DNA of 11,614 bases from an uncultured Verrucomicrobium sp. Lineage in GTDB: Bacteria > Verrucomicrobiota > Verrucomicrobiia > Methylacidiphilales > GAS474. The position numbers and the translations under genes are program-made. Below the pieces are notes generated by a model, which saw nothing but the letters and a program-made list of their open reading frames with translations, had not been told where the DNA came from and searched no databases. Below are positions 1 through 8,014 of this stretch, in pieces; position 1 is the stretch's first letter, and each line of letters starts with the position of its first letter. The stretch spans positions 1-11,614 of the forward strand of contig CAISZB010000580.1 in the NCBI GenBank assembly GCA_903889845.1, in the 5' to 3' direction.

Positions 1-193
1 ACGTACCCTCGGAGATTCGGGGATTCAGCCGAGGCTGCCGCCTCGGGAGGAGAATAGCCTCTACCGCGCGCTCCTCTCCCCCTACGGGCTCTTAGCTGGA
101 GGCTGAGGGGGCACCCCTCAGAAGCCTACAACGTGCGTCCGTCGCGACCCACCCAGGTCCGCTCCCCAGTCCCGAAGGGCCGATAGGCCCCCC
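1..193. other. Gene-free, hairpin-rich stretch at window edge; possible structured RNA
   Basis: No credible gene is visible. The two forward frames that run in from the edge stop at 57 and 106, and their peptides are not recognisable. Folding by eye gives three local hairpins: a 7-bp stem 29-35/40-46 with loop TGCC; a compound stem 100-104/123-127 and 105-110/114-119 around loop GCA; and a 5-bp stem 177-181/186-190 with loop GATA. A long-range pairing is also possible (19-23 with 163-167, and 6-12 with 172-179 with one bulged A), which would close a roughly 175-nt rod. That shape is reminiscent of 6S-type RNA, but GC-rich DNA pairs easily by chance. I did not find the landmark sequences of RNase P RNA, tmRNA, SRP RNA or the common riboswitches. 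Strand and identity are open. Confidence 0.25.
174..193 (-). terminator. Weak hairpin just past the histidine kinase stop
   Basis: Read on the minus strand directly after the kinase TAA (196-194), GGGCC and GGCCC (190-186 and 181-177) can form a 5-bp stem around TATC. No U-run follows, so this is at best a weak or Rho-assisted terminator. Confidence 0.2.
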
Positions 194-3166
194 TTACCCC
201 ACCTTCACCCCAACCAGCCTCTCCCGCACCTTCTCGATCAGACTGACGCTGGAAAACGGCTTCATCAACACCTCGTCATGACCTCCTTCGGCCTCCCCGT
301 CCGCCGGGGTCGGATAGCCGGTGACATGGAGGACGGGCAGGCCGGGATCGATCGCGTGGAGGCGGATCGCCAGATCGCGCCCGCTGAAGCCGCCCGGCAG
401 GACGACGTCGGAAAGGAGGAGGTCGATCGCCCCGCCGCACTGCTCGTAGGCCTCCAGGGCCTCCTTCGCGGTCGAGGCTTCGAGGATGCGGTGACCGACG
501 TGTTCCAGGATCGACTTCATCATGCTCCGCACGGCGTCGTCGTCCTCGACGAGGAGGATCGTCGCCCCGCCTTCCTTTCCCAGGGTCTTCAGCCCGGTCC
601 GTTTCTCCGGCGTCGACAGCGAGAGAGCGGTTGCCACAGGAAGATAGATGTGGAAGGTGGCACCCTGGCCCGGCTCGCTCTCGACGGTGAGCGTACCGCC
701 GTGTTGGTGCACGATGCTCCGCACCGTCGCCAGGCCCAGGCCCGTGCCCTTGCCCGGTTCCTTCGTCGTGAAAAAGGGGTCGAAGATCCGTGCCAGGTGC
801 TCGACCGGGATGCCGCAGCCCGTGTCGGAGACGGAGAAGCGGACATAGTCGCCGGTCGGGACGTCGAGCGTCCCGGACGTCTCCTGCCGCTCGATCCGGG
901 TCGCCGCCGTGCCGATGCGGATGCGGCCCCCCTTCGGCATCGCGTCGCGGGCGTTGACGACGAGGTTGAGGAGGATCTGCTCGATCATCCCCTCGTCGGC
1001 GAAGACCGGCGGGATCGAGGGATCGGGCTCGACGACGATCTCGATGTCCTCGCCGACGCTCCGGCGGAGCATCTTCCCCATGTCGCCGATGACGGCGTTG
1101 AGGTTCAGGTTCCGCGGCTCGATGAACTGCTTCTTGCTGAAGGTGAGGAGCTGTCGGGTGAGGCGCGTGGCCCGCTGCGTCGCCAGCATGATCTCCTCGA
1201 TCGATTCCTTCGACTCCTCCGGGTAAGTCACCTCCAGCAAGGAGGCGTGCCCGTCGATAACGGTGAGGATGTTGTTGAGGTCGTGCGCGACGCCCCCGGT
1301 GAGGCGGCCCAGGGACTCGAACTTCTGGGTGTGGCGGAACTGTTCCTCCAGATGGATGCGCTCCGTGATGTCGCTCCAGGAGCCGACGATCCGGACCGGT
1401 TCCCCGCTGTCGTTGCGGACGACGCGCTGCTCGTCCCGGATCCAGACGTAGGCGCCGTCCCGGTCCTGGAAGCGGAAATCGCGGGTCAGCGTGTTCCGGT
1501 CGGAGGGAGGGAAGGTGAGGCTGTGGGGGCGGACCCGGTCGTCGGAGTGGAGGTGGGAGGTCCACCATCCGGGGCTCATCGCCTCGGCGGGGCTGTAGCC
1601 GAGGATGGCGTGGACGTTCTCGCTGATGTAGGCGGGGTAGACGTTCCGGTTTTCGCCGACGTGGAGGATGTAGAACAGGGTCGGGTTCTTGTCGAGGGCC
1701 TCCTGGAGCAGGGCGGAGGTCCGGTGCAGCTCGTCCTCCGCCTGGCGATGGATGCGGCGCTCCTCCATCAGGGAGAGGGCGTGGGAGAGGTCGCCCGCGA
1801 CTTCCTCGAGCAGGAGCCGGTTGTCCCGGTCGAAGACGAGGGAACCCTCCCGGGCCGCGTGGACGACGAGGAGGGAATCGAAGCGGTTCCTCACGCGGAG
1901 CGGGAAGAGGGCCAGGGAGCGGGGCTGCTCCCAGCGGGGAAGTCCTTTCCAGGGGGAGACGTCGGGGCAGTCCTCCAGGACGAGGCCGCCTTCGGCCTCG
2001 ACCGCGCGGAGGAAGGGATGGCATTGCTCTTCCGCCGAGGGGGCCGGGACGATCGAGGCGAGGTCGGCGAGGGATTCCCCGCCGAGGCCCCGCGCCATCG
2101 GCACGAAGTAGCGGTTCCCCTCCGGGAAGGCCTGGGCGATCCACGCTCCCTGGAAGCCCCCCGTCTCGACGAGGCTGCGGCAGACGACGTCGAAGAGGCG
2201 CTGCCGTTCCGAGGTGCGGATGATGTTCTGGTTGCACTCGCTCAAGACCGCGTGCATCCGTTCCCGGCGCCGCAGTTGGTTGTAGGTCGCATTCAATCCC
2301 TTTGCGCAGAACCAGATGGAGAGGGAGAAGAGGACGGTGACGGAGAGCGTCGTCAGCCCCATGGCAACGGAATGGCCGTAGAGACCCGTGTCGAGGTTAT
2401 GGGTCTGCAGGAGGCCGTTGGCCAGGGGGAAGAGGAAGCCGGGAGGAAGAAGATAGCGGGCCATGATCCCGCCGGGGTTCTCGCTGAGGATCTCGCGGAG
2501 GAAGCCCTGCTCCGGACGGCTGGTCAGGATGCCGATGGCCGAGATCGAGAAGAGGATCAGGAAGGGGAGGGAGAGGGAGTGGAAGGGGGGGAGCTGCTGG
2601 AGTTCGGTCAGATTGTAGAGGTATCCGATGATGACGAAGTAACTCGTCGTCAGGGAGACCAGGGCCAGGCTTTGGGCCGCGAGGAAGCGCCGGAACCAGA
2701 GAAGGAGGAGAGCGGTCCCCTGGAGGAGGTAGATCGTGCAGGCGACGTAGCTGTTGGTGAGGGCGCGGTCCGGGGAGGACCGGAGGAGGTAGGGATCGAG
2801 CGGGGTCCGCCAACTGAAAAGGGTGTGACCGAAGGCGAAGAGGGAAAAGACCATGAATGTCAGTGCCATCCAGAATCCGGCCCTCTTCCAGAAGACGCGG
2901 CGGGAATGGCCACCCAGGAGGAGCAGGGAGCAGCCCATCAGGATGATCTCGATGGCGCTGAGGGGACGCATCGGCGCCGTGCCGACGTGGAGGGTCTTGA
3001 AGAGGGTGATGTGGTGCCACCAACCGATCAGAACCAGGATGCCCGAACCAATGCAAAGGAAGGCCGCCGTCCGGCGGCATCCCGTGAAGAAGCCGAGCTG
3101 AAGCGCCAACTGCCGCCGGAGGCGGGCAAGGGAGCGGAGCGGCGCGGGGGGAGGGGCTTCTTCCAT
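194..3166 (-). CDS. Membrane-anchored hybrid sensor histidine kinase (GAF-PAS-HisKA-HATPase-REC)
   Basis: A 990-residue sensor kinase that should autophosphorylate on His and pass the phosphate to its own receiver domain. Domains in order: about seven or eight hydrophobic segments (roughly 34-50, 70-85, 95-113, 138-158, 165-185, 197-215, 236-253, 268-287); a GAF-like domain (about 315-465); a PAS/PAC domain (about 485-605) ending in the usual SWSDITER; HisKA with phospho-acceptor H628 in GGVAHDLNN; and a HATPase with N-box N734/N738, DTGCGI (781-786), FDPFFTTK (795-802) and GKGTGLGL (805-812). The C-terminal receiver has acidic residues at 874-877, phospho-acceptor D920 in LLLSDVVLP, T949 and K969. 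All catalytic landmarks are intact. The ATG at 3166 is preceded by GGAAGG at 3180-3175 with an 8-nt spacer. No separate response regulator is in the window, so the output partner is unknown; the membrane part is not a sensor family I can name. Confidence 0.93.
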   Translation of the reverse strand: MEEAPPPAPLRSLARLRRQLALQLGFFTGCRRTAAFLCIGSGILVLIGWWHHITLFKTLHVGTAPMRPLSAIEIILMGCSLLLLGGHSRRVFWKRAGFWMALTFMVFSLFAFGHTLFSWRTPLDPYLLRSSPDRALTNSYVACTIYLLQGTALLLLWFRRFLAAQSLALVSLTTSYFVIIGYLYNLTELQQLPPFHSLSLPFLILFSISAIGILTSRPEQGFLREILSENPGGIMARYLLPPGFLFPLANGLLQTHNLDTGLYGHSVAMGLTTLSVTVLFSLSIWFCAKGLNATYNQLRRRERMHAVLSECNQNIIRTSERQRLFDVVCRSLVETGGFQGAWIAQAFPEGNRYFVPMARGLGGESLADLASIVPAPSAEEQCHPFLRAVEAEGGLVLEDCPDVSPWKGLPRWEQPRSLALFPLRVRNRFDSLLVVHAAREGSLVFDRDNRLLLEEVAGDLSHALSLMEERRIHRQAEDELHRTSALLQEALDKNPTLFYILHVGENRNVYPAYISENVHAILGYSPAEAMSPGWWTSHLHSDDRVRPHSLTFPPSDRNTLTRDFRFQDRDGAYVWIRDEQRVVRNDSGEPVRIVGSWSDITERIHLEEQFRHTQKFESLGRLTGGVAHDLNNILTVIDGHASLLEVTYPEESKESIEEIMLATQRATRLTRQLLTFSKKQFIEPRNLNLNAVIGDMGKMLRRSVGEDIEIVVEPDPSIPPVFADEGMIEQILLNLVVNARDAMPKGGRIRIGTAATRIERQETSGTLDVPTGDYVRFSVSDTGCGIPVEHLARIFDPFFTTKEPGKGTGLGLATVRSIVHQHGGTLTVESEPGQGATFHIYLPVATALSLSTPEKRTGLKTLGKEGGATILLVEDDDAVRSMMKSILEHVGHRILEASTAKEALEAYEQCGGAIDLLLSDVVLPGGFSGRDLAIRLHAIDPGLPVLHVTGYPTPADGEAEGGHDEVLMKPFSSVSLIEKVRERLVGVKVG

Positions 3167-3231
3167 GAGGCGTTCCTTCCGAAGTTAGTGAGGGGGAGCG
3201 GGCTCGGCTATCGGTCTTTGTCCGACGACGG

Positions 3232-3257
3232 TGTAGGCAAAGGGCCTACAAGGCCTA
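3232..3257. repeat. Inverted repeat TGTAGGC-N5-GCCTACA plus a direct GGCCTA copy
   Basis: A perfect 7-bp inverted repeat: TGTAGGC at 3232-3238, spacer AAAGG, GCCTACA at 3244-3250. GGCCTA at 3243-3248 is repeated at 3252-3257, a 9-bp step. The dyad is 66 bp upstream of the kinase ATG and about 100 bp upstream of the elongation-factor ATG. The size and spacing suit a dimeric regulator's operator, but a hairpin in the kinase leader is also possible. Which protein binds is unknown. Confidence 0.45.
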
Positions 3258-3308
3258 GCACCCGGGCAACCCTCTGTGAATGGGGCATAAAATCGCTGCA
3301 GCAGGGCC

Positions 3309-3337
3309 TTGTCTAATTCGGAATCGGCCCCTATGAT
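3309..3337 (+). promoter_or_regulatory. Sigma70-like promoter for the GreA-like gene, nearly leaderless
   Basis: TTGTCT (3309-3314) and TATGAT (3332-3337) are separated by 17 bp, which is optimal for a housekeeping sigma factor. Transcription would begin near 3344, only about 8 nt before the ATG at 3352, leaving no room for a Shine-Dalgarno sequence; none is seen. Confidence 0.6.
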
Positions 3338-3351
3338 GCCCTCTCCTCATT

Positions 3352-5145
3352 ATGGCCACCAACACGGATCCTTCCACCGCGACTCCTTCCTTCACCGCCG
3401 GCACGTACTGCTATCATCGGAGCTGGGGTTACGGAAGGATCCGGGAAGTGAACGAGGTAAGCGGCCAACTCACCATCGATTTTAAGGGAAAACCCGGCCA
3501 CACGATGGCCCCCGAGTACGCCGTCCAGTCCCTCGCCCTCCTGCCCGACACGCACATTTACGCCCAGAAGTGCGACCGGCCTGCCGAATTGAAGGAGCTG
3601 GCCGCCAAGGACGCCCCCGCCCTGGTCAAGATCGTGATCGAGAGCCTGAAGGCCCAGGCGACGGCGGAGAACATCCAGTCCGCCCTGGTCCCCGACGTCC
3701 TCGCCGCCGCCGACTGGAAGAAGTGGTGGGAAGGCGCCAAGCGGGCGATGAAGAAGGAAGGCCTCTACCACATCCCGACGAAGAAGACCGAGGCCTTCAG
3801 GATCCTCGATGCCCCCGTCCACGCCGGAAACGACGCCGTCGCCCTCTTCCGCGCCGCCTCCGGAGTCGAGGCCCAGCTCGCCGCCCTCGGCGCGGTGACG
3901 AAGAACTGGAGCGAGATCGCCGACCCCGCCGTCGCCACCGAAATCGCCCAGGTCGTCGAATCGACTCTTTCCAAGCTCCCGAAGTCGCTCCTGGCGAAGG
4001 GGATCGAACTGGCCCTCCTCCGCGACGAAGTCCTGGCCGCCGCCGGGCAGCCTCCCGTCGAGGGAGCCGCGGCGATCTTGAACCTCGTACCGACGGCGCC
4101 GAAGGCCTTCGCCGACGTCCTCGAGAAGATCACCGGCCTCCGTCAGGTCCGCTTCCTCCATGTCCTCCAGGCCGGACGGCCCGAGGAATGGGCCCCGCTT
4201 CTCCTCCAGATCCTGCCCTTCGCCAACGGCCGGATGGGGGATTCCGTCACGACGATCTTCGCCTCGGTCGAGCGGCACAATGAAGTCGTCGAGGCCCTTC
4301 GCCGCCTCCTTCGGGAACGGACCGTCTCCAGCGACCTCCTTTACTGGCTCTGCAAGAACCGCGACCTCCTCTTCGCCCCGCTCTTCACGCCCCAGCTCGT
4401 CATGGCGATCCTCTCCGTCCTGGAGAAGGACCAGTTCGGCGACCTCAAGAAGGGGACAAAGCTGTACGACCTCGTCCACACGGACCGGGAACTGATGGCG
4501 ACCCTTCTCAAGGACGCAGCCCAGGAAGACGTCCGCGACGTCACCCGAGCGATCCTCCTCACGCCCGTCTTCAAGGAACTCGACAAGCGTTCCCTCCTCG
4601 CGATCATCATCAAGCTCTTCCCCGACATGCAGGAGCTGGTCATCGGGGACCGGACCCATTCCGACGACGCCACGCTCATCGTCAGCTGGGACAGCCTCCA
4701 ACGCCGGAAATCGGAGCTCGAAGAAATCATCACGAAGAAGATTCCCGAGAACAGCAAGGAAATCGGCATCGCCCGCTCCTACGGCGATCTTCGCGAGAAC
4801 CACGAGTTCAAGGCCGCGAAGGAAATGCAGACCGTCCTCATGAAGCGGAAGGCCGAGCTGGAATCGATGATCGTCCGCGCCCAGGGCACCGACTTCGTCG
4901 GCGTCGACACCCACGTCGTCAACATCGGCACCATCGTCGATCTCGTCGAGACCACCAGCGGGGAGAAGTTCAGCTACACCGTCCTCGGTGCCTGGGACAG
5001 CGATCCCACCCAGGGCATCATCTCCTACATGACCTCCCTGGCCCAGGCCCTGATGAAGCTCCCCGTCGGGGAAGTCGCCGAGCTTTCGACCGAGGAAGGC
5101 GGCAAGCGGATGGTCCGGATCGAGGCGATTCGGAATTATCGGTAG
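3352..5145 (+). CDS. Long GreA/GreB-family transcription elongation factor (N-terminal SH3/Tudor-like fusion)
   Basis: At 597 residues this is almost four times the usual ~158 of GreA. Residues 13-65 look like a small SH3/Tudor or CarD-type beta domain (HRSWGYGRI, then LTIDFKGKPG). Residues about 75-440 are mostly alpha-helical and resemble a HEAT/TPR-type scaffold. From 444 the sequence becomes a Gre factor: a coiled coil whose tip reads SYGDLRENHEFKAAKE (476-491), with D479 and E482 matching the acidic residues that make RNA polymerase cleave backtracked RNA. The FKBP-like C-terminal domain (523-580) has VGxxxxL-type and ISYMTSLAQALM signatures. The cleavage function should therefore be intact; the added parts may bind polymerase or another partner (inference). 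The ATG at 3352 is chosen because the promoter ends just before it. I give no symbol because the architecture differs from classical greA. Confidence 0.88.
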   Translation: MATNTDPSTATPSFTAGTYCYHRSWGYGRIREVNEVSGQLTIDFKGKPGHTMAPEYAVQSLALLPDTHIYAQKCDRPAELKELAAKDAPALVKIVIESLKAQATAENIQSALVPDVLAAADWKKWWEGAKRAMKKEGLYHIPTKKTEAFRILDAPVHAGNDAVALFRAASGVEAQLAALGAVTKNWSEIADPAVATEIAQVVESTLSKLPKSLLAKGIELALLRDEVLAAAGQPPVEGAAAILNLVPTAPKAFADVLEKITGLRQVRFLHVLQAGRPEEWAPLLLQILPFANGRMGDSVTTIFASVERHNEVVEALRRLLRERTVSSDLLYWLCKNRDLLFAPLFTPQLVMAILSVLEKDQFGDLKKGTKLYDLVHTDRELMATLLKDAAQEDVRDVTRAILLTPVFKELDKRSLLAIIIKLFPDMQELVIGDRTHSDDATLIVSWDSLQRRKSELEEIITKKIPENSKEIGIARSYGDLRENHEFKAAKEMQTVLMKRKAELESMIVRAQGTDFVGVDTHVVNIGTIVDLVETTSGEKFSYTVLGAWDSDPTQGIISYMTSLAQALMKLPVGEVAELSTEEGGKRMVRIEAIRNYR

Positions 5146-5156
5146 GGGGGGTAACA

Positions 5157-5207
5157 GGCCTGGCGGCCCCCGGGGTGCGTCAATAACGACCGCCCCGCCA
5201 TGGCCTT
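5157..5207 (+). terminator. Imperfect GC-rich hairpin after the GreA-like gene
   Basis: GGCCTGGCG (5157-5165) can pair with CGCCA-T-GGCC (5196-5205) with one bulged T. An alternative inner stem is GGCGG (5162-5166) with CCGCC (5190-5194). Only TT follows, so termination would be weak. It lies between the TAG of the elongation factor and the enolase promoter elements. Confidence 0.3.
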
Positions 5208-5223
5208 GTAACGAGGAATGGAG

Positions 5224-6544
<1,321 letters not shown>

Positions 6545-6552
6545 GTTGGGAT

Positions 6553-6578
6553 TCAGGGGGAGGAGCTCCTCCCCCTGA
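6553..6578. repeat. 26-bp perfect palindrome after enolase
   Basis: TCAGGGGGAGGAG (6553-6565) is followed at once by its exact reverse complement (6566-6578), giving 13-bp arms with no loop. It starts 8 nt after the enolase stop. It is followed by C-rich sequence with no T-run, so it is not a classical terminator. It could stabilise the mRNA 3' end, act with the terminator downstream, or be a copy of a dispersed extragenic palindrome. No second copy is visible in this window. Confidence 0.6.
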
Positions 6579-6632
6579 CCCCCGCAAGGGCCGGTTTGGG
6601 AACCGACTCCTTATCGATCCCTGACGAAGCTG

Positions 6633-6673
6633 AAGCCCCGTCGCAATCCTACGATTGCGGCGGGGCTTTGTTT
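6633..6673 (+). terminator. Strong intrinsic terminator for eno
   Basis: AAGCCCCG-TCGCAATC (6633-6648) pairs with GATTGCGG-CGGGGCTT (6653-6668): a 16-bp stem with one G-U pair and loop CTAC. It is followed by TTTGTTT overlapping the stem end. It separates enolase transcription from the ftsB-led cluster. Confidence 0.85.
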
Positions 6674-6683
6674 CAGGTAGAAA
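6655..6683 (+). promoter_or_regulatory. Weak candidate promoter for the ftsB cluster, inside the terminator
   Basis: TTGCGG (6655-6660) and TAGAAA (6678-6683) are 17 bp apart; the match is moderate (3/6 and 4/6). The -10 element ends 9 nt before the ATG at 6693, so the leader would be about 2-3 nt. The -35 would lie in the terminator stem. If it is not real, the cluster would depend on read-through. Confidence 0.25.
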
Positions 6684-6692
6684 CCGAAGAAC

Positions 6693-7103
6693 ATGGGTTC
6701 CCGGCTCCTCGACCTCGACAGTGTCCCGCTGAAGCGCAAGGCGGCGGGCAATATCTGGGCCAAGCTCATCCAGATCACCCAGGTCCTCCTGGTCCTTGCC
6801 GTCTTCGGCGGCATCTTCGCCTGCTTCCTCCCCGTCATCCGGCAGGTCCAGCGGCTGAAGGAAAAGAAGAACGCCAACAACGCCGCCATCGCCTCGGAGC
6901 AGGCGGTCAACCGCCAGATGAACCGGGAATTCGAGCTCCTCAAGTCGAACCCCGAATACGTCGAGCGGATTTCCCGGGACCGGCTCAACGTCGGCAAGCC
7001 GGGGGAGATGATCTTCCGCTTCGATCCCTACGCCCCCGACAACGGGAACGGAAGCGCCGCCGCCCCGACGGCCTCAACGGTCTCACCAGCCCCCACCCCC
7101 TGA
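6693..7103 (+). CDS. FtsB/DivIC-type septum formation initiator protein
   Basis: A 136-residue bitopic membrane protein of the divisome; the family pairs with FtsL/DivIB-type partners to activate septal wall synthesis. It has a short cytoplasmic N-terminus, one transmembrane helix (about 24-46), a coiled coil (about 50-83) and the conserved NPEYVERISRDRLNVGKPGE block (86-105) that marks FtsB/DivIC. The last 20 residues are a low-complexity Ala/Pro/Ser tail not needed by the family. Position right after eno matches the eno-ftsB neighbourhood known in Proteobacteria. No clear Shine-Dalgarno precedes the ATG; only an AG-rich GAAGAAC. It starts a run of five closely spaced plus-strand genes. Family assignment is good; ftsB versus divIC cannot be decided. 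Confidence 0.85.
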   Translation: MGSRLLDLDSVPLKRKAAGNIWAKLIQITQVLLVLAVFGGIFACFLPVIRQVQRLKEKKNANNAAIASEQAVNRQMNREFELLKSNPEYVERISRDRLNVGKPGEMIFRFDPYAPDNGNGSAAAPTASTVSPAPTP

Positions 7104-7153
7104 TTTCACACTTGCAAGCCCTGGGGAGACGCGCTTTCTTTCTCTTTTCCGTC

Positions 7154-8014
7154 GTGAACCCGCTTTCCCTTTTCCTTCGCCCTGTTTTTACGGTTGTCGC
7201 CGTGGCGTCGCTGCTTGGGATAGGGCAGGGGAGGCTGGCCGCCCAGGACATGGCTTCGCCCGCGGCCACTTCAACTTCGTCAGTTCCCGCGACTCCCGTT
7301 GTCCCGGCTCCCGCTCCGGCCCCTGATGCCGTCGCCGTCCCGTCGGTTCCGCCAGCGCCCGCCCCCACGCCCCGCAAAGGCCCACCCCAGGAATACGTCA
7401 TCGTCAGCGGCGGCCCCGCCCTCCGCTTCTTCGAGAAGGGGAAGGAAGGGTCCCACGACAAGTTCTGGGGGAACTTCATCGTCAGCGCCTCCCTCCGCAT
7501 CATGGAAATCCAGCAGGAGAAGGGACCGCAGGACGTCGTCTCGTGGCTCGTCTACCGCCCCACCTACGAGCGGCGCGGCATGGAATCGGGCCAGGACTTC
7601 ATCGCCGCCGTCCAGAAGAAGGCCGACACCGTCGGGGCCTCCCTCTACTGGTTCAGCGAACCGGGCGAGCTCTTCAACTACCTCAACAAGGGGAAGGACC
7701 GGAAGGCGCTCCCCGTCGGCGACTTCGAATACTTCGGCCACTCGAACCGGGCCTGCTTCATGTTCGACTACAGCAACGAATTCGACGCGATGTCCCGCTC
7801 CTTCTTCCACGAGCGGCAGATCTCCCTGCTCGATCCCGCCGCCTTCGCCTCCGATGCCAAGGCCAAGAGCTGGGGCTGCCACACGGGCGAGGAATTCAGC
7901 GACATCTGGAAGCAGAAACTCGGCTTCACGATGACCGGTGCCATCGGCAAGACCGATTACTCCAACGGAAAGATCCCCGTCCTTTCCGCCGCCGATGGGA
8001 AGTGGTCCGAATGA
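7154..8014 (+). CDS. Secreted protein of unknown function with possible caspase-like His/Cys pair
   Basis: I do not recognise the family. With the GTG at 7154 it has 286 residues: a likely signal peptide (1 to about 30, ending RLAA-Q), a Pro/Ala linker (about 33-76) and a globular part (about 79-286). In that part, predicted strands and helices lead to DFEYFGHSN (H196) and then AKSWGCHTGEEF (C242), followed by a helix and GFTMTGAIGKTDYSN. An (aromatic/hydrophobic)-GH(S/G) strand followed by a ...GC..G strand is the layout of caspase-fold peptidases and DUF4347-like proteins, so a secreted cysteine peptidase or relative is possible (inference). The start is uncertain: TTG 7112, GTG 7202 or ATG 7250 are in frame, but the ATG would discard the signal peptide. 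No good ribosome site is seen for any. The stop overlaps the next start (ATGA). Confidence 0.75.
   Translation: MNPLSLFLRPVFTVVAVASLLGIGQGRLAAQDMASPAATSTSSVPATPVVPAPAPAPDAVAVPSVPPAPAPTPRKGPPQEYVIVSGGPALRFFEKGKEGSHDKFWGNFIVSASLRIMEIQQEKGPQDVVSWLVYRPTYERRGMESGQDFIAAVQKKADTVGASLYWFSEPGELFNYLNKGKDRKALPVGDFEYFGHSNRACFMFDYSNEFDAMSRSFFHERQISLLDPAAFASDAKAKSWGCHTGEEFSDIWKQKLGFTMTGAIGKTDYSNGKIPVLSAADGKWSE

Larger units (their letters stand above)
3167..3351. promoter_or_regulatory. Divergent control region between kinase and elongation-factor genes
   Basis: This 185-bp gap separates two genes transcribed away from each other, so it must hold control sites for both. On the plus side it contains a sigma70-like promoter. 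On the kinase side a Shine-Dalgarno-like GGAAGG is visible, but I could not find a convincing -35/-10 pair. A 19-bp dyad lies between them, and the palindrome CTGCAG falls at 3295-3300. No small ORF stands out. Confidence 0.7.

Noticed and set aside
278..3316. A 1012-codon open frame on the plus strand, opposite the histidine kinase gene
   Set aside because: Antisense shadow of a GC-rich gene. The product is low-complexity in Arg, Glu, Gly and Asp with no domain, while the opposite strand encodes complete kinase motifs. Its length alone is not evidence.
3331..4914. A 527-codon minus-strand frame across the GreA-like gene
   Set aside because: Composition is extremely rich in Gly, Glu, Asp and Leu without motifs; it mirrors the codon bias of the plus-strand gene.
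6655..6692. Terminator hairpin as a riboswitch controlling ftsB
   Set aside because: The stem plus T-run is a simple intrinsic terminator directly after eno; no aptamer-like conserved sequence or competing antiterminator stem is visible.
6596..7153. Upstream extension of the secreted-protein frame back to 6596
   Set aside because: It overlaps ftsB in another frame and has Pro/Arg-rich shadow composition; a hydrophobic signal peptide only begins near 7154.
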